In this document: positions 38,704-49,871 of the stretch, one piece after another | How the letters are laid out: every line of letters begins with the position of its first letter | Numbering within the stretch: position 1 is the first letter of the stretch | NCBI RefSeq assembly: GCF_010015445.1 | Contig: NC_053116.1 | Span: forward strand, 30,278,785 to 30,342,784 | Reading direction: 5' to 3' | Length of the DNA: 64,000 nucleotides | From: Perca fluviatilis | Taxonomy: Eukaryota; Chordata; Actinopteri; Perciformes; Percidae | Notes under the pieces: generated by a model | Seen by the model: the letters and a program-made list of their open reading frames with translations, nothing else | Databases searched by the model: none | Told to the model about the DNA's origin: nothing | Translations under genes and position numbers: made by a program

Positions 38704-40647
38704 GCTGCGTCTGTCTGCTGACTTCTGTCATTGACTCACTCCTCTCTGCTTCAGCTGGCTGACTGAGTGCGCTGACACTGGGACCACTACCTGCTGCCTG
38801 GGGATTAAGCGCGCCATGAATACCCGGAGTCTAATTTGTTGTTTTGGCTGCCAGTGAATGTTGGATCCCCACAGAGGAGAAGCTGGTGCATAAATCCTTG
38901 CGGCCAGGACACTGAAGCGCCTCTGGACTAAAACAACCCAGTGAAAAGGGGACTGGATGCTTGAGGAAGCGTATAAAAAAAAAAAAGAGTCGACGAACCA
39001 GAGAAAGAAAGAAAAGGCCGGACAAGTTCTTTCCTGAAAGGCAGAAATAGCAGATGCTGAATCAACTTAAGTCTTACGAGGATCAGGGCGCAATGAGAAC
39101 CTTTTCCTCTAATTATCTGGTTGGGATTCTCTGTCTCGGTGCTGACACAAGGGACGAAAGCCCAACAAATCTGTGCCTCGAGCTTCTTGGCTGATTTCTG
39201 ATCACACACCGTTTTTTCTCCTTTTCTTTCCACGAGTTCATTCATTTAGATCGTCTCTGTGTTTTGGTGCTCGGCCGTAGCTGCTTGGGGGAGAAGACGG
39301 CTCTGCATTGACAGGTTGAGTGGGGATTGGCGATCCTTCTTCTCTCCAACTTTTTCTCCCTCTCCGCCACTTCTTCTGACCTGCATTCGGCACCAGCGGG
39401 GTTGGGGGCGGTGGGGGGGCAGATGCTTACCCTCTCCATGAGACTGGCCGGGAATAAAGGTTATTGAACCGAGGAGTGTCAGGCACGCAGGAGAGAAGGG
39501 GAGGAAAAACAAGCCATCTCCGTGAACCCGGGAGCATATGGTTTAGCGAGCGGCAGCCAGCTGCTTTCCAGCCATCCCGCTAATCACGCTACAGCTGATA
39601 CAAGTTGCTCCGGTGACGGTGACAGGTTTGGACGGATCTTACGTGCCGTGGTCGCGTATCTCTTCACCGTGCCAGACTATACAAAACCATAAGCAAAAAA
39701 AAAAAAAAAACGAGCCAGTCTCCGGTGGATACAAAGAAGCAGTTGTGTTGAGTTAGAGGCGCTCTGGGCAAATCATTGCTCAGGAGAGGAGCTAACCTTT
39801 GTTGCCCCAACAGGCAACAGCCACAGGGAGGCTAAAGAAGATGCTTGGCTGTCACCTCTTAGGAAAATACTTGTGACACATGTTGTTGGTGAGCACCAGA
39901 CCTTGGCTTGGTGTTTTAAAGGCTTTTGACAAGTAAAGGAGTGGGAGTGCTCTGAGAAGCTGCATTCCCAGACCCCTTTAACGTCCATCTCATTACCAGT
40001 CAGGGTCACTGGGAGAGGGAAAGGAGAGGATTGCATTTGTGGATTTACTGTCAGCCTGCTTGGAAGTTTTCCGTGTGGATATCTGACAATTTAAAACACC
40101 CACCTCCTAACACACAAATTTCTGGCTAAGGTACATCTCACACACATACATGCCAAAAGCGCACTGACGCACAGTTACAAACACATTATCACCACCCACC
40201 TAAAACCACACACATGTTTGCACTGTAAGTATAAACCAATTCACAGCACACACACACACACTTAGTCACAGATTTAAAGCCCATTAGTTTTTTCCTAGTG
40301 GACACAGCAGAATGGAGGTCGTGTGGACAGGTGGGGGGCTGTAGGAGTCCAACATCCCTGTCCCTTTCTCCAAATGGATGTTATTATCTCTAAAAATGTG
40401 TTGCTTGGAAACCGCTGAAAGCTTGCTGCTGCGATTCTCTGACAGAAACGGTCACCGGGTCCTCGCCACGGTGCACAGCTGGAACCGCAGCTGAAACAGC
40501 CGCCATTACGAGTCTTTTTTTTGTGGGTGCTTTTATCTTCATCCTCTGCTCTACCCCGCCGCCATCATTTTTTCCAACGGGTCTTTGGGCACCCCTCGTC
40601 GCCCTCCTCGTCCCGTCATCTCCTCCACCCTGGAGGGGAGGGGGTCA

Positions 40648-40825
40648 ATGGAGTGGAGCATGAGCGGGTGCCACTATCCCTCGCCACCGCCACAGGAGCA
40701 GGACCGCAGGTACCAACACAAGGTGTCCCTGGTGGTGCGCTACTTCATGATCCCCTGCAACATCTGTCTGATCCTGCTGGCCACATCTACACTGGGCTTC
40801 GCGGTGCTCCTGTTCCTCAACAATT
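40648..40825 (+). CDS. agrn: agrin, transmembrane isoform, first coding exon (partial CDS)
   Basis: Agrin is a heparan sulfate proteoglycan that organises synapses. The TM form is a type II membrane protein expressed mainly in the nervous system. From the ATG at 40660 the exon encodes 55 complete residues: a short cytoplasmic tail with a PSPPP run, a basic stretch (DRRYQHK), then an uncharged helix at about residues 30-53. The segment VRYFMIPCNICLILLATSTL followed by GFAVLLFLNN matches my recollection of the vertebrate TM-agrin anchor almost residue for residue. The exon ends with a one-base codon remnant (T) and a GTACGT donor at 40826. The upstream in-frame stop is at 40492-40494, and the only in-frame ATGs after it are 40648 and 40660. 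The 40660 ATG has A at -3 and is the better context; the 40648 ATG has T at -3 and G at +4. I start the feature at 40648 to include both. The two cysteines in PCNIC could be acylated, which is inference. Identification is firm; the start choice is not. Confidence 0.93.
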
Positions 40826-43800
40826 GTACGTTGGTTCATCAGAAACACACAATTTTACTTTCATAATACCTAAATGTATGGGTCAGTGCTTGGCAATAGA
40901 ATGCTTGCTATAAACCCCTATTTCAAAGTATTGGTGCGGCCTTACAGACAGAATTTAGCTGGGAATAAATTATTTTGGTTTGTACATTCTACACAGTTTT
41001 TGCATTGAATGTCTTTGTTGAAACAAATACCGAGCTCACTTTACTTCTCATGACAGCCTTATCTGCACTTGAGGTAGGGACTCAGGACACCTAAAGTCTC
41101 AGCCCCCCTTTCCTTGTTTCTGTGTCTGTACTGTAGGCTTGTGAAAATGTCTTATGTTTCTTCTCCAGACTTGGCATTTACTTTGAACTGCGGGATGGAG
41201 TATTAAAAGGGAACTAAATGCCTTTGGCGGATGATAACATGTCTTTTGGCCTGGAAAGCCTCAACCCCTCCTGTCATCTGCCCCCGCTGCATTAGTCTTG
41301 TCCCACTTTATATTGAAAGGATTGTGGCTCATTAAGTTGTTAATGTTCGTGCGGTTTAGTTACTGTTGGCAGTTTTGACTGTCACCATATCGGTAGATTC
41401 TTTGGTTCAAAGACAAAGTGAGATAATTGCTTTAGTTTGTCTTCTGTTAAACCCCATGCTGGGTATCATTTGTATTCACAATATGAGTTTATGAATTCAT
41501 CAAAGATATGCAACCATTTTTTGTTGTTGTTTTTTTTACATTACTGGCAACAGCACACCTTCAGCTGTCCCCCTCTTCCATTTGCCTGTCTGTGTTAACA
41601 CTAACTTATTCATTCTCCTCACTCTCTCACAGACTTAAACAAGTCTATTTTTGAGTGCCTTGCCAGATTAGACTGTGTTAAAGGTGAATGTCCTCTCAAC
41701 TATCCAAAGTGGGTTATTATTTATGCAAGACTTGTGCAACATAATCACTTGCACATCATTATAAGTAAATAAATAAGTTAACGACAAGCAGTCGTTTTGG
41801 GGTTGAAGTGGAATTTGAGTAACCCTTTTAGAGGAGAGGCTCGTTAATATTCTTTAGCTGTGATTCTTGTTCCATGTCAACCCTGTTATCGGGCTGTTGA
41901 CTTTTCAGCCATGTAGAAGGCAAAATCCCCATATCCCAGAGGATGCCACTGCATTAGATGCACCTCTTAGCATTTGTCTACTTCTTTTCTAGGTTTGTGT
42001 CTTTCTATCATCTTTGTCAGTCTTTCCTTCTCCGGCTAATTGGTGGATGTTGGTGACCAGAGCAGTCTGGTCCATTTGTAACCTCGCTGTGTTACTGAAT
42101 CAATTTCAGCCAGACAGATTCTAATAGATTTAATACAAACTCCGTTAAAGCGGGCCAATCTAAACCTCTCAGATGAGAAATGTGCGTTGGAGGAACTGAT
42201 GAAATGAAAGGGGCTCTTTTATGCTGCCAAGAGCCCTCGCCGCGTGGCCACAGGGACAGCTGGACAGGATGGTGATAGTGCTGGTAGTGATGACGTTTGT
42301 GTTTGGATGTGTGTGGTGAGGGAGGAGGGGTGTTGGAGGAGCAGTGCAACCTCAGATTCTCTATTTCTATTGTCACCATATGGGGTGAAGCATGCCCACA
42401 CACACACACGCAGTAACCCCCACAAAATCCTACCGCCTGCCAACAGAACCCACACACAGACACACTCTTGGTTTATCATTCTGTGTGACTATACATCAAC
42501 CGCACCAATAGGGAAGATGACACACATTCAATGATACATACACACACTCCTCTGCGTGCACATGGCTAAATGCCACAGTCAGACACGTATTGATTTGCTG
42601 AAGATACAGTATAAGGTGAATGATGGCCATGTTCTGGCATTCACACGGGCACGGGAACTCACGCTTTGCTGGGTGCAGAGGGAGATGGGAAAAGCTGATA
42701 TGTTTATGGAAAGACCTTATCTCGTCCTTTCATTATGGAAATTTGACGAAATCGTTTAGTGTCGCCCTGCGCTCTGTACGCCACCTTTTCTGTCAGGCTC
42801 TTTCTGATTTGCCCTGTTTGTTTGTGTGTGTTTATGCATGCTCAGAATGCGAGGCAGGAAGTACAGCTTGTGTGGATGTCTGTTTCTGTGCGTGCTCCTT
42901 TACCCTCTCAGCAGAACTTCAATATTTTCCTCGTGCCAATTTCTGTTTCACTCGTTTTATATGTTTTCTTGAAATCCCCCCCAGATGGAAATCAGTTACC
43001 GTCATGACTGACTGGGAAACGGCCTCAGCCGACACTTCATTATTCACCTCTAGCACCAGCCTCGCCTCGCCTCTCCCCTCTCCTCATTTTTTCTCTCTCG
43101 CGCACACTTTCTCTCTCTTTCTCCCCCGAAGCCCCGACTGTTGACAAGCAATTTTAAGTGAGCCTAAATTTAAAACTCAGCTGTGTCTTGGGACGCCGAC
43201 GGCGGGTATCGCAGAAGTCCTGAAAAGGCTTTGGCGCAGTGGTTGACGGAGCCCCGGAATAATGTGTTAGTGGGGTAATTGATGTGATGTGTTTTATCTT
43301 CCTCATTATCCCTCACAGTGCAGAGACGTCAGAGAGATGGCTGGGTGTCTGCACATCCTTTCTGAATGTGTGTGCTGGTGTGTGCGTTCGATGCTGGCAG
43401 CTCTGACAACTCACCGGAGCTCTGCTTCGTGAGCCAGACGAGCTGAGTTGACTGCGAGAGTGCAGATGGTTGTTTGGTTGACTTGTGCTCGGTACTCCGG
43501 TGCCCTAGTACACCGTGACCAGTGTATCGTGATGGCCTTCGAGGTAACACATTGTCCATTTGGTGAAGTTCCCTGGCAAATGATGATGACACCAAAATCA
43601 TTGCTGTAGATCAGTACTTGTGCTCCTGATGGCTTTTTTTTATGGTGATTGTTTGTATTAGAAAAAGGTACAATGGTGCTGGATATTCCTCACTATACGA
43701 TATCATCACGATACTTATGTCACGAGACGATATTATTGTGATTTTAAACATATTGCAATGTTCTGCCATATATTGCAATTTATTACCTTTTTTTCCCCCC

Positions 43801-43837
43801 AATTTCAAATTATGTCCCCAAAAGGAAACTTTGTCAA

Positions 43838-44697
43838 TAGGGTTGGGTACCAAATTTCCACTATGGAACTCTTTTTTTTTCTTTCTCCCTTTTCTGCCGA
43901 GTGGCGCACATGCCCGCTTGCAGTGTGAAGCGCGTGTCCGAGCTATTCTCCGCGATGCTACTCTACTACTATCACTGCTGATAGACGGCTTTTTGTACAC
44001 GCTCCGAAACGGACGTAAAAATAAAAAATACCGTTAGCTAGCTACCGTAAATGTAGGCTACTTTTAAAATGGCATATTTTCCCTCTGGGCTCACCAAAAC
44101 GGACGTAAAAGCATATTAACTATTCACTGCACGTGATTGCTAGTAAACATATTACACTTGTTCTGTTAGTCTATCGTTCAGGACAAGAGCCTGTAGCCAG
44201 GTGGTGGGAGAGGCGGGACAGCCTCCCCAAATTGTCTGCCCTTTCAAACTCATACCTGTGTGTGTACAGACCTCTTGGACAACATCTGAGAGAGTTTTCT
44301 CCTGTGCAGGACCTGCCATAAGTCAGGAGAGGTGTAGTATCTTGCCAGAGAAGGCAAATATGGTCATTTTTCTGCATAAGAACTGCTAAAGTTTGAAGCT
44401 GGTTGGCATACCAACTCAACAACATTTATTTTGTTGTTACTTGTTAATAGTGTAACTGTTATTTATTGTTAAATTATTGTAGTTATGTGTTAGGTGACTT
44501 AGGTTTACTTATTATATATTTAAGTACTTTAAAACGTTAATATATTGTTCAATTTAAATAATTTTCAATTTAAAAACAAACTCCATAAAAGAGCCTTTCT
44601 TTGATGTCATTTTTCAGTTCGATTTAGGAATCGGAATCGTTTTAAAAGTACCGGTTCGGCATCGGAATCGTAAAAATCCAAACGGTACCCAACCCTA
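43838..44697 (+). mobile_element. hAT element, 860 bp, internally deleted
   Basis: Perfect 8-bp target duplication TTTGTCAA at 43830-43837 and 44698-44705. Perfect 14-bp ends TAGGGTTGGGTACC and GGTACCCAACCCTA. Subterminal CGGAATCG words are present at the right. It keeps only the C-terminal part of the transposase (44181-44389), so it looks like a deletion derivative of an autonomous hAT. Confidence 0.92.
44181..44389 (+). pseudogene. hAT transposase C-terminal (hATC dimerisation) remnant
   Basis: Two overlapping frames together match the hATC domain. The first reads PVARWWERRDSLPKLSALSN then SYLCV. The second, entered after about 44264, reads SERVFS and then LPEKANMVIFLHKN before a stop at 44387-44389. 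The conserved WW, SERVFS-type and LP...FL.KN positions are all visible. The frame break near 44265 and the lack of the catalytic and DNA-binding parts make it non-functional. It lies inside the hAT at 43838-44697. Confidence 0.85.
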
Positions 44698-44991
44698 TTT
44701 GTCAACATCTGTTTTATCCAAAAAGATAAATTTTTCTGTTTGTTTATCTCACTTCAGTTTTATTGCTGCAAAATGTATATGTAGGTATTGTCAAGCAGAC
44801 AAACTGTGCTGTATCGGTTTTTTTCCCCCACCCCTACTGGATATGTTTAATTTTCCAACATGATGTCACTCTTCTTACTTTGCTTTTAGCTTTGTATCAT
44901 TCAGTGCTATATGTCTTTGGTATCTGTATGCACTTTGCATAATTGCCAAGCTAATCAACAGGCAGATATCCCGCTTGATGTTTCCTGTTCA

Positions 44992-45290
44992 GTGCTGAAA
45001 TGATTTTGTTGCCTAATCAATTAGCCAATCAACAAAACAAATATCTACCATAACCTAAAAAGGCGAGCATCTCAAATGTTAGAATTTGCTGCTTTTCTCT
45101 TATCTCTTTTCTTATATTGTAAATTAAATATGTTTTGGTTTGTCTGTCAGAAAATATAAGCAATTTGAAGACACCCCCTGAGGCTCTGGGAAATTGCGTT
45201 TTCACAATTCTTTGGCTATTTGTAGCCTAAACAGTTAATGGTATAATCATCAGATTAATCGACGATAAAGGTAAATGTTAGTGCAGCCCG
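44992..45290. repeat. diverged hAT-like MITE
   Basis: GCTGAAATGATTTTG near the left and GATTAATCGACGATAA then TTAGTGCAGCCC at the right resemble a common teleost family with GCTGCAA/TTGCAGC ends and ATTAATCG subterminal words. No duplication could be read. Old and degraded. Confidence 0.4.
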
Positions 45291-46011
45291 ATTTCCGTTT
45301 GTGCATGGTTTTTGTTTTGTCACTAAGAATATCCCCTGTTTCCCTGCTATACAATGTGATTCAAACTATATGTTCTCCATGCACAGTCTGCATTACAGTA
45401 AACTACTATGGATCCATTGCTTGGTCAAGATTGTTCTCATTTTCAAGCGTTAAGGTGTCAAAACTGCAAAGGACTCCAGTTTCATGAGGTCTTTCCCCTG
45501 AGTGTTACTCTATACTCAGTCATTTGACACTACAGGTATTGTTTTATGGTTCCCACAAACCAGCAAGCCTTATGTCATCATCTGCTGGGTGTTTACTAGG
45601 AGAGTAGCATGATGTCATTTGATATTCTAAGGGGGGGGGGGGGTCTGATTTATTCTGCATATGGTTGCTGGGGGGTTGGGGACTGAGTACGTTTTCACTG
45701 ATGTGATCACTGCTGTGGAATTTCAAATCTTATCTTACACTATTCAACCCAAAAGAAAAGCAGATCCATTCCTGTGTGTTTTTACCATTCTCATGTGCTC
45801 TCATGGTATCAAAAGTCATGCGGTGTGGTTTGGGATGAGAAGAAAAATAAAAATAAATAAAATGATATCTATCGCTGAAATGCACTACTGTTGATTAGCT
45901 CAGCTGGGTTCCTGCAGGGTAGCAACTCAATTACTTGGCCTGCACCCCTGGGAAGTCTGTGAATTTCCCCCTAAACTAAAAAACGATTTCTTTCTCTTTT
46001 ATCTCTTTCAG

Positions 46012-46050
46012 ACAAACCTCCTCACTTCACTCCAGCCCAGCCTCCTGATG
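46012..46050 (+). CDS. agrn: agrin second exon, juxtamembrane linker (39 nt)
   Basis: A strong polypyrimidine tract ending in TTTCAG lies just before 46012, and a consensus GTAAGT donor begins at 46051. Joined to the T left by the previous exon, the 39 nt read Y-KPPHFTPAQPPD plus one trailing base. This corresponds to the human linker that I recall as YKPGIHFTPVPPTPPD, which sits between the membrane anchor and the first follistatin-like repeat. In the secreted (NtA) form the same exon follows the NtA domain and its first codon becomes Asp. The exon is therefore shared by both N-terminal forms. Its small size matches the mammalian equivalent, as I recall it. The reading frame continues in phase 1 into an exon beyond the window. 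Confidence 0.92.
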
Positions 46051-48621
46051 GTAAGTCCTCTGTGGTTTCTCTCTGCTCGCCTCCATTGTCCGCTGGTGTT
46101 TTGGGGTTGTATCTGCGAGTAATGACCTCATACGGCAGTTCCCTGCCTTTGAAGTGGCCAGCCGTCTGTGCGCTGTGCCAGATTTGGCTGCTCTCGCTTT
46201 TGGTTTTTACACAGTTGGTATGGTAGGCACGTGGCCAGGTCTGCTCAGGGCTTTGATGTGAGAAGGATCTTTTGATGACTTGATTTGATCTGCTTCGCAC
46301 GGCTAGTTGGGCTGATGTTCAATACCTGTTACTACAGCAACATTCACATCCTTCTGATAGGGTATAATCCACCCCCTTTCCCTGAGTATTCTACATTAGT
46401 TGAGGTTTGTAGGCCAGGAGCGTAGAGCAGCACCATCACCTCACCTTGTTAGCCGCGCCCTCTCCTCCTGTCCCATACATATAAATCTTTGAAATGGGCG
46501 CTGCATTGTTTAAGTTGTTTGCTGGCCCAGTAACATGAGCTTTTAATTAAAAAAAAGCAACAATTTATTTCCAAAACTGTGTACCTCAGCAAGCTTTAAT
46601 TGGAGGAAAACATCTGGTTTTCAAGCTGCTATCATGAATATTTATCAGAGGCAGCGCACTGAGAAAGTGTTTGATAGACTTTTGTGTCGTATTTTCTTTA
46701 AACTGCACTGACAGCCAGCCAAGAATGGACTCCTACTAGTTCTGAAGGTGTTCGTATCATCCTGCTTGTTTGTGGGCTACAAAGTCAGAGGTTTGGAGGG
46801 ATGAAAACACAGGGAGAAAATGTTCCTAATGTCCCAGCTGGCCAGCTGATGTCAGGGACAAAAGGCAACAGTGGGGGCTTTCAGAATCTGTTTCTGGTAA
46901 TTGCTCAATCACTCGCCCCATAGGCCAGCTTGTTTGGAAAAGCGGTTTGCTAAAAGATGTCAGCTTTAAAAAATGTATCAAATTAGAGGTGGTTTATGAC
47001 GAATGGGATTGTCTGGCAGGGTCGGGACAATAGGCTGTTCACTGTCGATATGAAATGGCTGGGGCGTTTTGGCTTCAACAAATGATTGGGCTTGATTGGA
47101 GAGTTTCTCAACTCTGCCTCACCTCAACACCTGAGGAGTGTCATCTATTTTTTCTCTTTCGTGCCTCACGTCAAAAAACACTGGAGATCCAATTGGAGCC
47201 GGCGCAGTTTACAGCAACTATTTGTTTTTGTTTTAATGGCAGATGAAATTGTCTTGACAAATGATTATATCTCACAGAAAGGTCTGTTTTTGAAGCAAAT
47301 ATTGCTGTAAAATGTGGCTCTCCACTGGGCAAATGAGAAACAGTGTGCATGCAGGCAGTGAAGCAAGCCCATTTCTGTCTTCCATTGAATTTCCACCTAC
47401 AAAGGAAATAACGCCCTGCTTATCGATTGAGCCACTCATTTCCCATGTATTAAAGTTTTTGCTGTCTGAGGGGCACAGTTTGTTTCTGCACTAGTCAACC
47501 ATTTAAAAGCTGCTGCTAGCCCTTAATTACATTTCCAATAGTTCTGTAGGCTTTACATCAGCAGCCTATGCTCTTTTAATATGCCAAGCAAAACAAAAGG
47601 CAAAGCCTCCAATCAGTGGGGTAAGCCTGCCCTGTGGGACGCAGTTTCTCTGGGTCATTTAACGCTGGAGAGATTAGTGAGACAATTAGAGTTGGCCCAA
47701 ATAAGACAGTAGGCCACTTTTTGGAGACGCATGGTTTTAGTAGTGGTGGAGGGGCGATTTAGTAGAGAGCACAGGCCTCGTTCTACTGAACTTGTCCTCA
47801 GTGCCAAGGGTGCTCTGCTCCCCAGTACTTGATTACAGGAAATCACAGACAAGATACCAAGAAGTCTACATTTTTACACAGCCTAAATGTCTCTGAACTG
47901 CCGTTGATGAAACGTCTTTATTAGCATGAGGAGATTCTGCAGAAAGTAAAGGAATTTGTTCTGTAAATTAGAGCGAGAGAATCTTGGTGGGGAAAATGCA
48001 GGTTTGGCACAACATTAGCAAAACTCTTAGATGATATTTATGGTGTGCGCCACCAGCAAATAGCTGACAAATCCTCCCAAATGAATAGCCTATAATCACC
48101 GGTCAAAATAAGTGACGGAAGTCACAAAGCAGCTGTTAATTAGGCTTTTTCTTTGAAAGCTCAAAGCGGCAGTTGCTTGGCTCAGGCCACACTCATTATT
48201 GCTTGTTGTCTCCTGATAATAAGACAGTTGTTGCGCGTTTGGCCTGAGCTAGAAAGCTCAAAGACTTGCAGCTTGAGGGATTAGTATTGGTCTTTGGAAA
48301 GAGGGTCGACTCAGAGAAATGAGTGATGAACGAGGCTCTTGGCCCTCAGTTGTCTACATCCAGAGTTTGTGCAGTGGTTAAGGGCATAGCAAGGAGGCAG
48401 TGTTAATTAGACACAATCTTTGGTCGTATTTTATTTTATTTTTTACTTCACCAGGTATTTGTCATCTGATTTATGGAAAATCTAGTTTTTAATTGAACTT
48501 GGACAAAGAAAAGATTCACGTCTTTAGTTCTGTCTCAAGGACTTCAGGCTGAGAGGAATATCGGGTGTACTGTAGACTGCTCCCTTGAACTATCCTTCAG
48601 TTCATCCTATTACAACCTTAG

Positions 48622-49413
48622 TAGGGGTGGTACGGTTCATGGAAAAACACCCGAACCGCTCGGTTCGCTAGTCTCGGTTCGGAGCGTGTGTGTACCGCAC
48701 GGTTCGTCAGTACACTGTTAATGTGCACTAACCTCTTACTGCCGTAGTGTCCACTTTATACACCTATGTTAAAACAGTTACTGGAAATGACGAGCGGGAT
48801 GCGCGTGACAAACGCAACCCATGGCAGCTGATTGGACGATTGCGTCACATGGGTCTGGCTGGTCCCAAATTTCAAAGCCAGACTGTCATGGCGGCTCGTT
48901 CAGAATACAATCTCATATTGTACTAAAATAGTTCACCGAAACGTGTTTCTGAAAACATTTTAAGCGAGAAATAGGCCATGCAGTTGCTGAATCTGTCTTC
49001 ATTTCAGATCGACAAAGGTCAGTTTAAAAGATTTTCGTCAGATTTTGAGAGACACCGAGCCCACCGCTCCTCAAGTGGAGTGGGGCGCCGCTGCACGTCA
49101 CGTCACGTCACCTGCAGAAATGTCCAGTGGGAGAGAGGCTGCCCAGAGAGCTGGAGGATGCGCCAGCGTCGTTTATAGTCTGGTGTGTGGGAACATTTTG
49201 GATTTCACGTTACCTATGATGAAATAAAACAATATAGAACTGCCACTGTGTGCACGTTTTGTGCAACATGCATTCAATATGCTAATTTTAGCTATATGCT
49301 GAAGTATATTCTGGAGTGATAAAGAGAAATAAGAACCGTACTGAACCGAAAACCGTGACCCTAAAACCGTGATACGAACCGAACCGTGGGTTTTGTGAAC
49401 CGTACCACCCCTA
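48622..49413 (+). mobile_element. hAT MITE with perfect target duplication
   Basis: The 792-bp element is flanked by AACCTTAG at 48614-48621 and 49414-49421. Its ends, TAGGGGTGGTACGGTTCA and TGAACCGTACCACCCCTA, are perfect 18-bp inverted repeats. Subterminal CGGTTCG words repeat at both sides. No transposase frame. The interior 48827-49053 is shared with the unrelated element at 59516-60112. Confidence 0.93.
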
Positions 49414-49784
49414 AACCTTAGGTGACTAAACACTGGTCAAACATGATCCGAATAGGCCGGAGACTCAAAAGAAAGGACGTGTCATAAGTTAAGCCTCAGT
49501 TCAGAGGTCTTCTGTGACTGTAGCCGTCTCCAGCACAGCCTGCCTGGCTTCAATGGCGCTTTTGTCACTGACGGTGCTCCCCAGAGGATGCTCCATGCTG
49601 ACAGACAAAATACACTCTTGGACTGATTTGATCTAAGATGGTGGAACACCTAAATAAGAGTGCCAGGAGGCTCACTTACACTTTAAGAACACTACCCAGT
49701 CCTAAAGAATTGACATAAATCTTTGTCAGCTCTGGGAGAATACAGCAACTAAGAGCTCCACACCCATTACCCACTCAGATGTAA

Positions 49785-49786
<2 letters not shown>

Positions 49787-49869
<83 letters not shown>
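49787..49869. repeat. (CA)n microsatellite
   Basis: About 83 bp of pure CA. Confidence 0.95.

Positions 49870-49871
<2 letters not shown>

Larger units (their letters stand above)
38380..40647 (+). promoter_or_regulatory. agrn: putative promoter and 5' leader of TM-agrin
   Basis: This 2.3-kb stretch lies directly upstream of the first TM-agrin coding exon. It holds two (CT)n tracts (38385-38432 and 38644-38698) and a TATAAAA match at 38972-38978 beside an A-run. A GC-richer section at about 39240-39660 includes a G-rich run at 39397-39419. An A16 run lies near 39695, and CA-rich sequence at 40130-40260. Many ATGs precede the agrin start, and an in-frame stop at 40492 closes the frame upstream. 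I cannot place a transcription start or tell whether the leader is spliced. The assignment rests on position and composition only. Confidence 0.35.
43687..44836. mobile_element. older hAT-like element split by a later hAT
   Basis: CTGGATAT occurs at 43679-43686 and again at 44837-44844, an 8-bp duplication. The right end reads CCCCCACCCCTA. The left end is decayed and does not form a convincing inverted repeat. Internal sequence continues across the 43838-44697 insertion once the TTTGTCAA duplication is removed. No coding frame of its own. Confidence 0.55.
40826..46011 (+). other. agrn: agrn intron 1
   Basis: The intron is 5186 bp, runs from GTACGT to TTTCAG, and interrupts a codon after its first base. 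It contains a hAT insertion (43838-44697) inside an older element (about 43687-44836), a diverged repeat at 44992-45290 and a G13 run at 45631-45643. A 525-nt open frame at 42620-43144 is not supported as a gene: it shows no domain or splice support and lies inside the intron. The rest is unremarkable. Confidence 0.85.

Noticed and set aside
42620..43144. 174-codon open frame in agrn intron 1
   Set aside because: It is cysteine- and serine-rich because of pyrimidine-rich DNA, has no recognisable domain and lies inside a defined intron.
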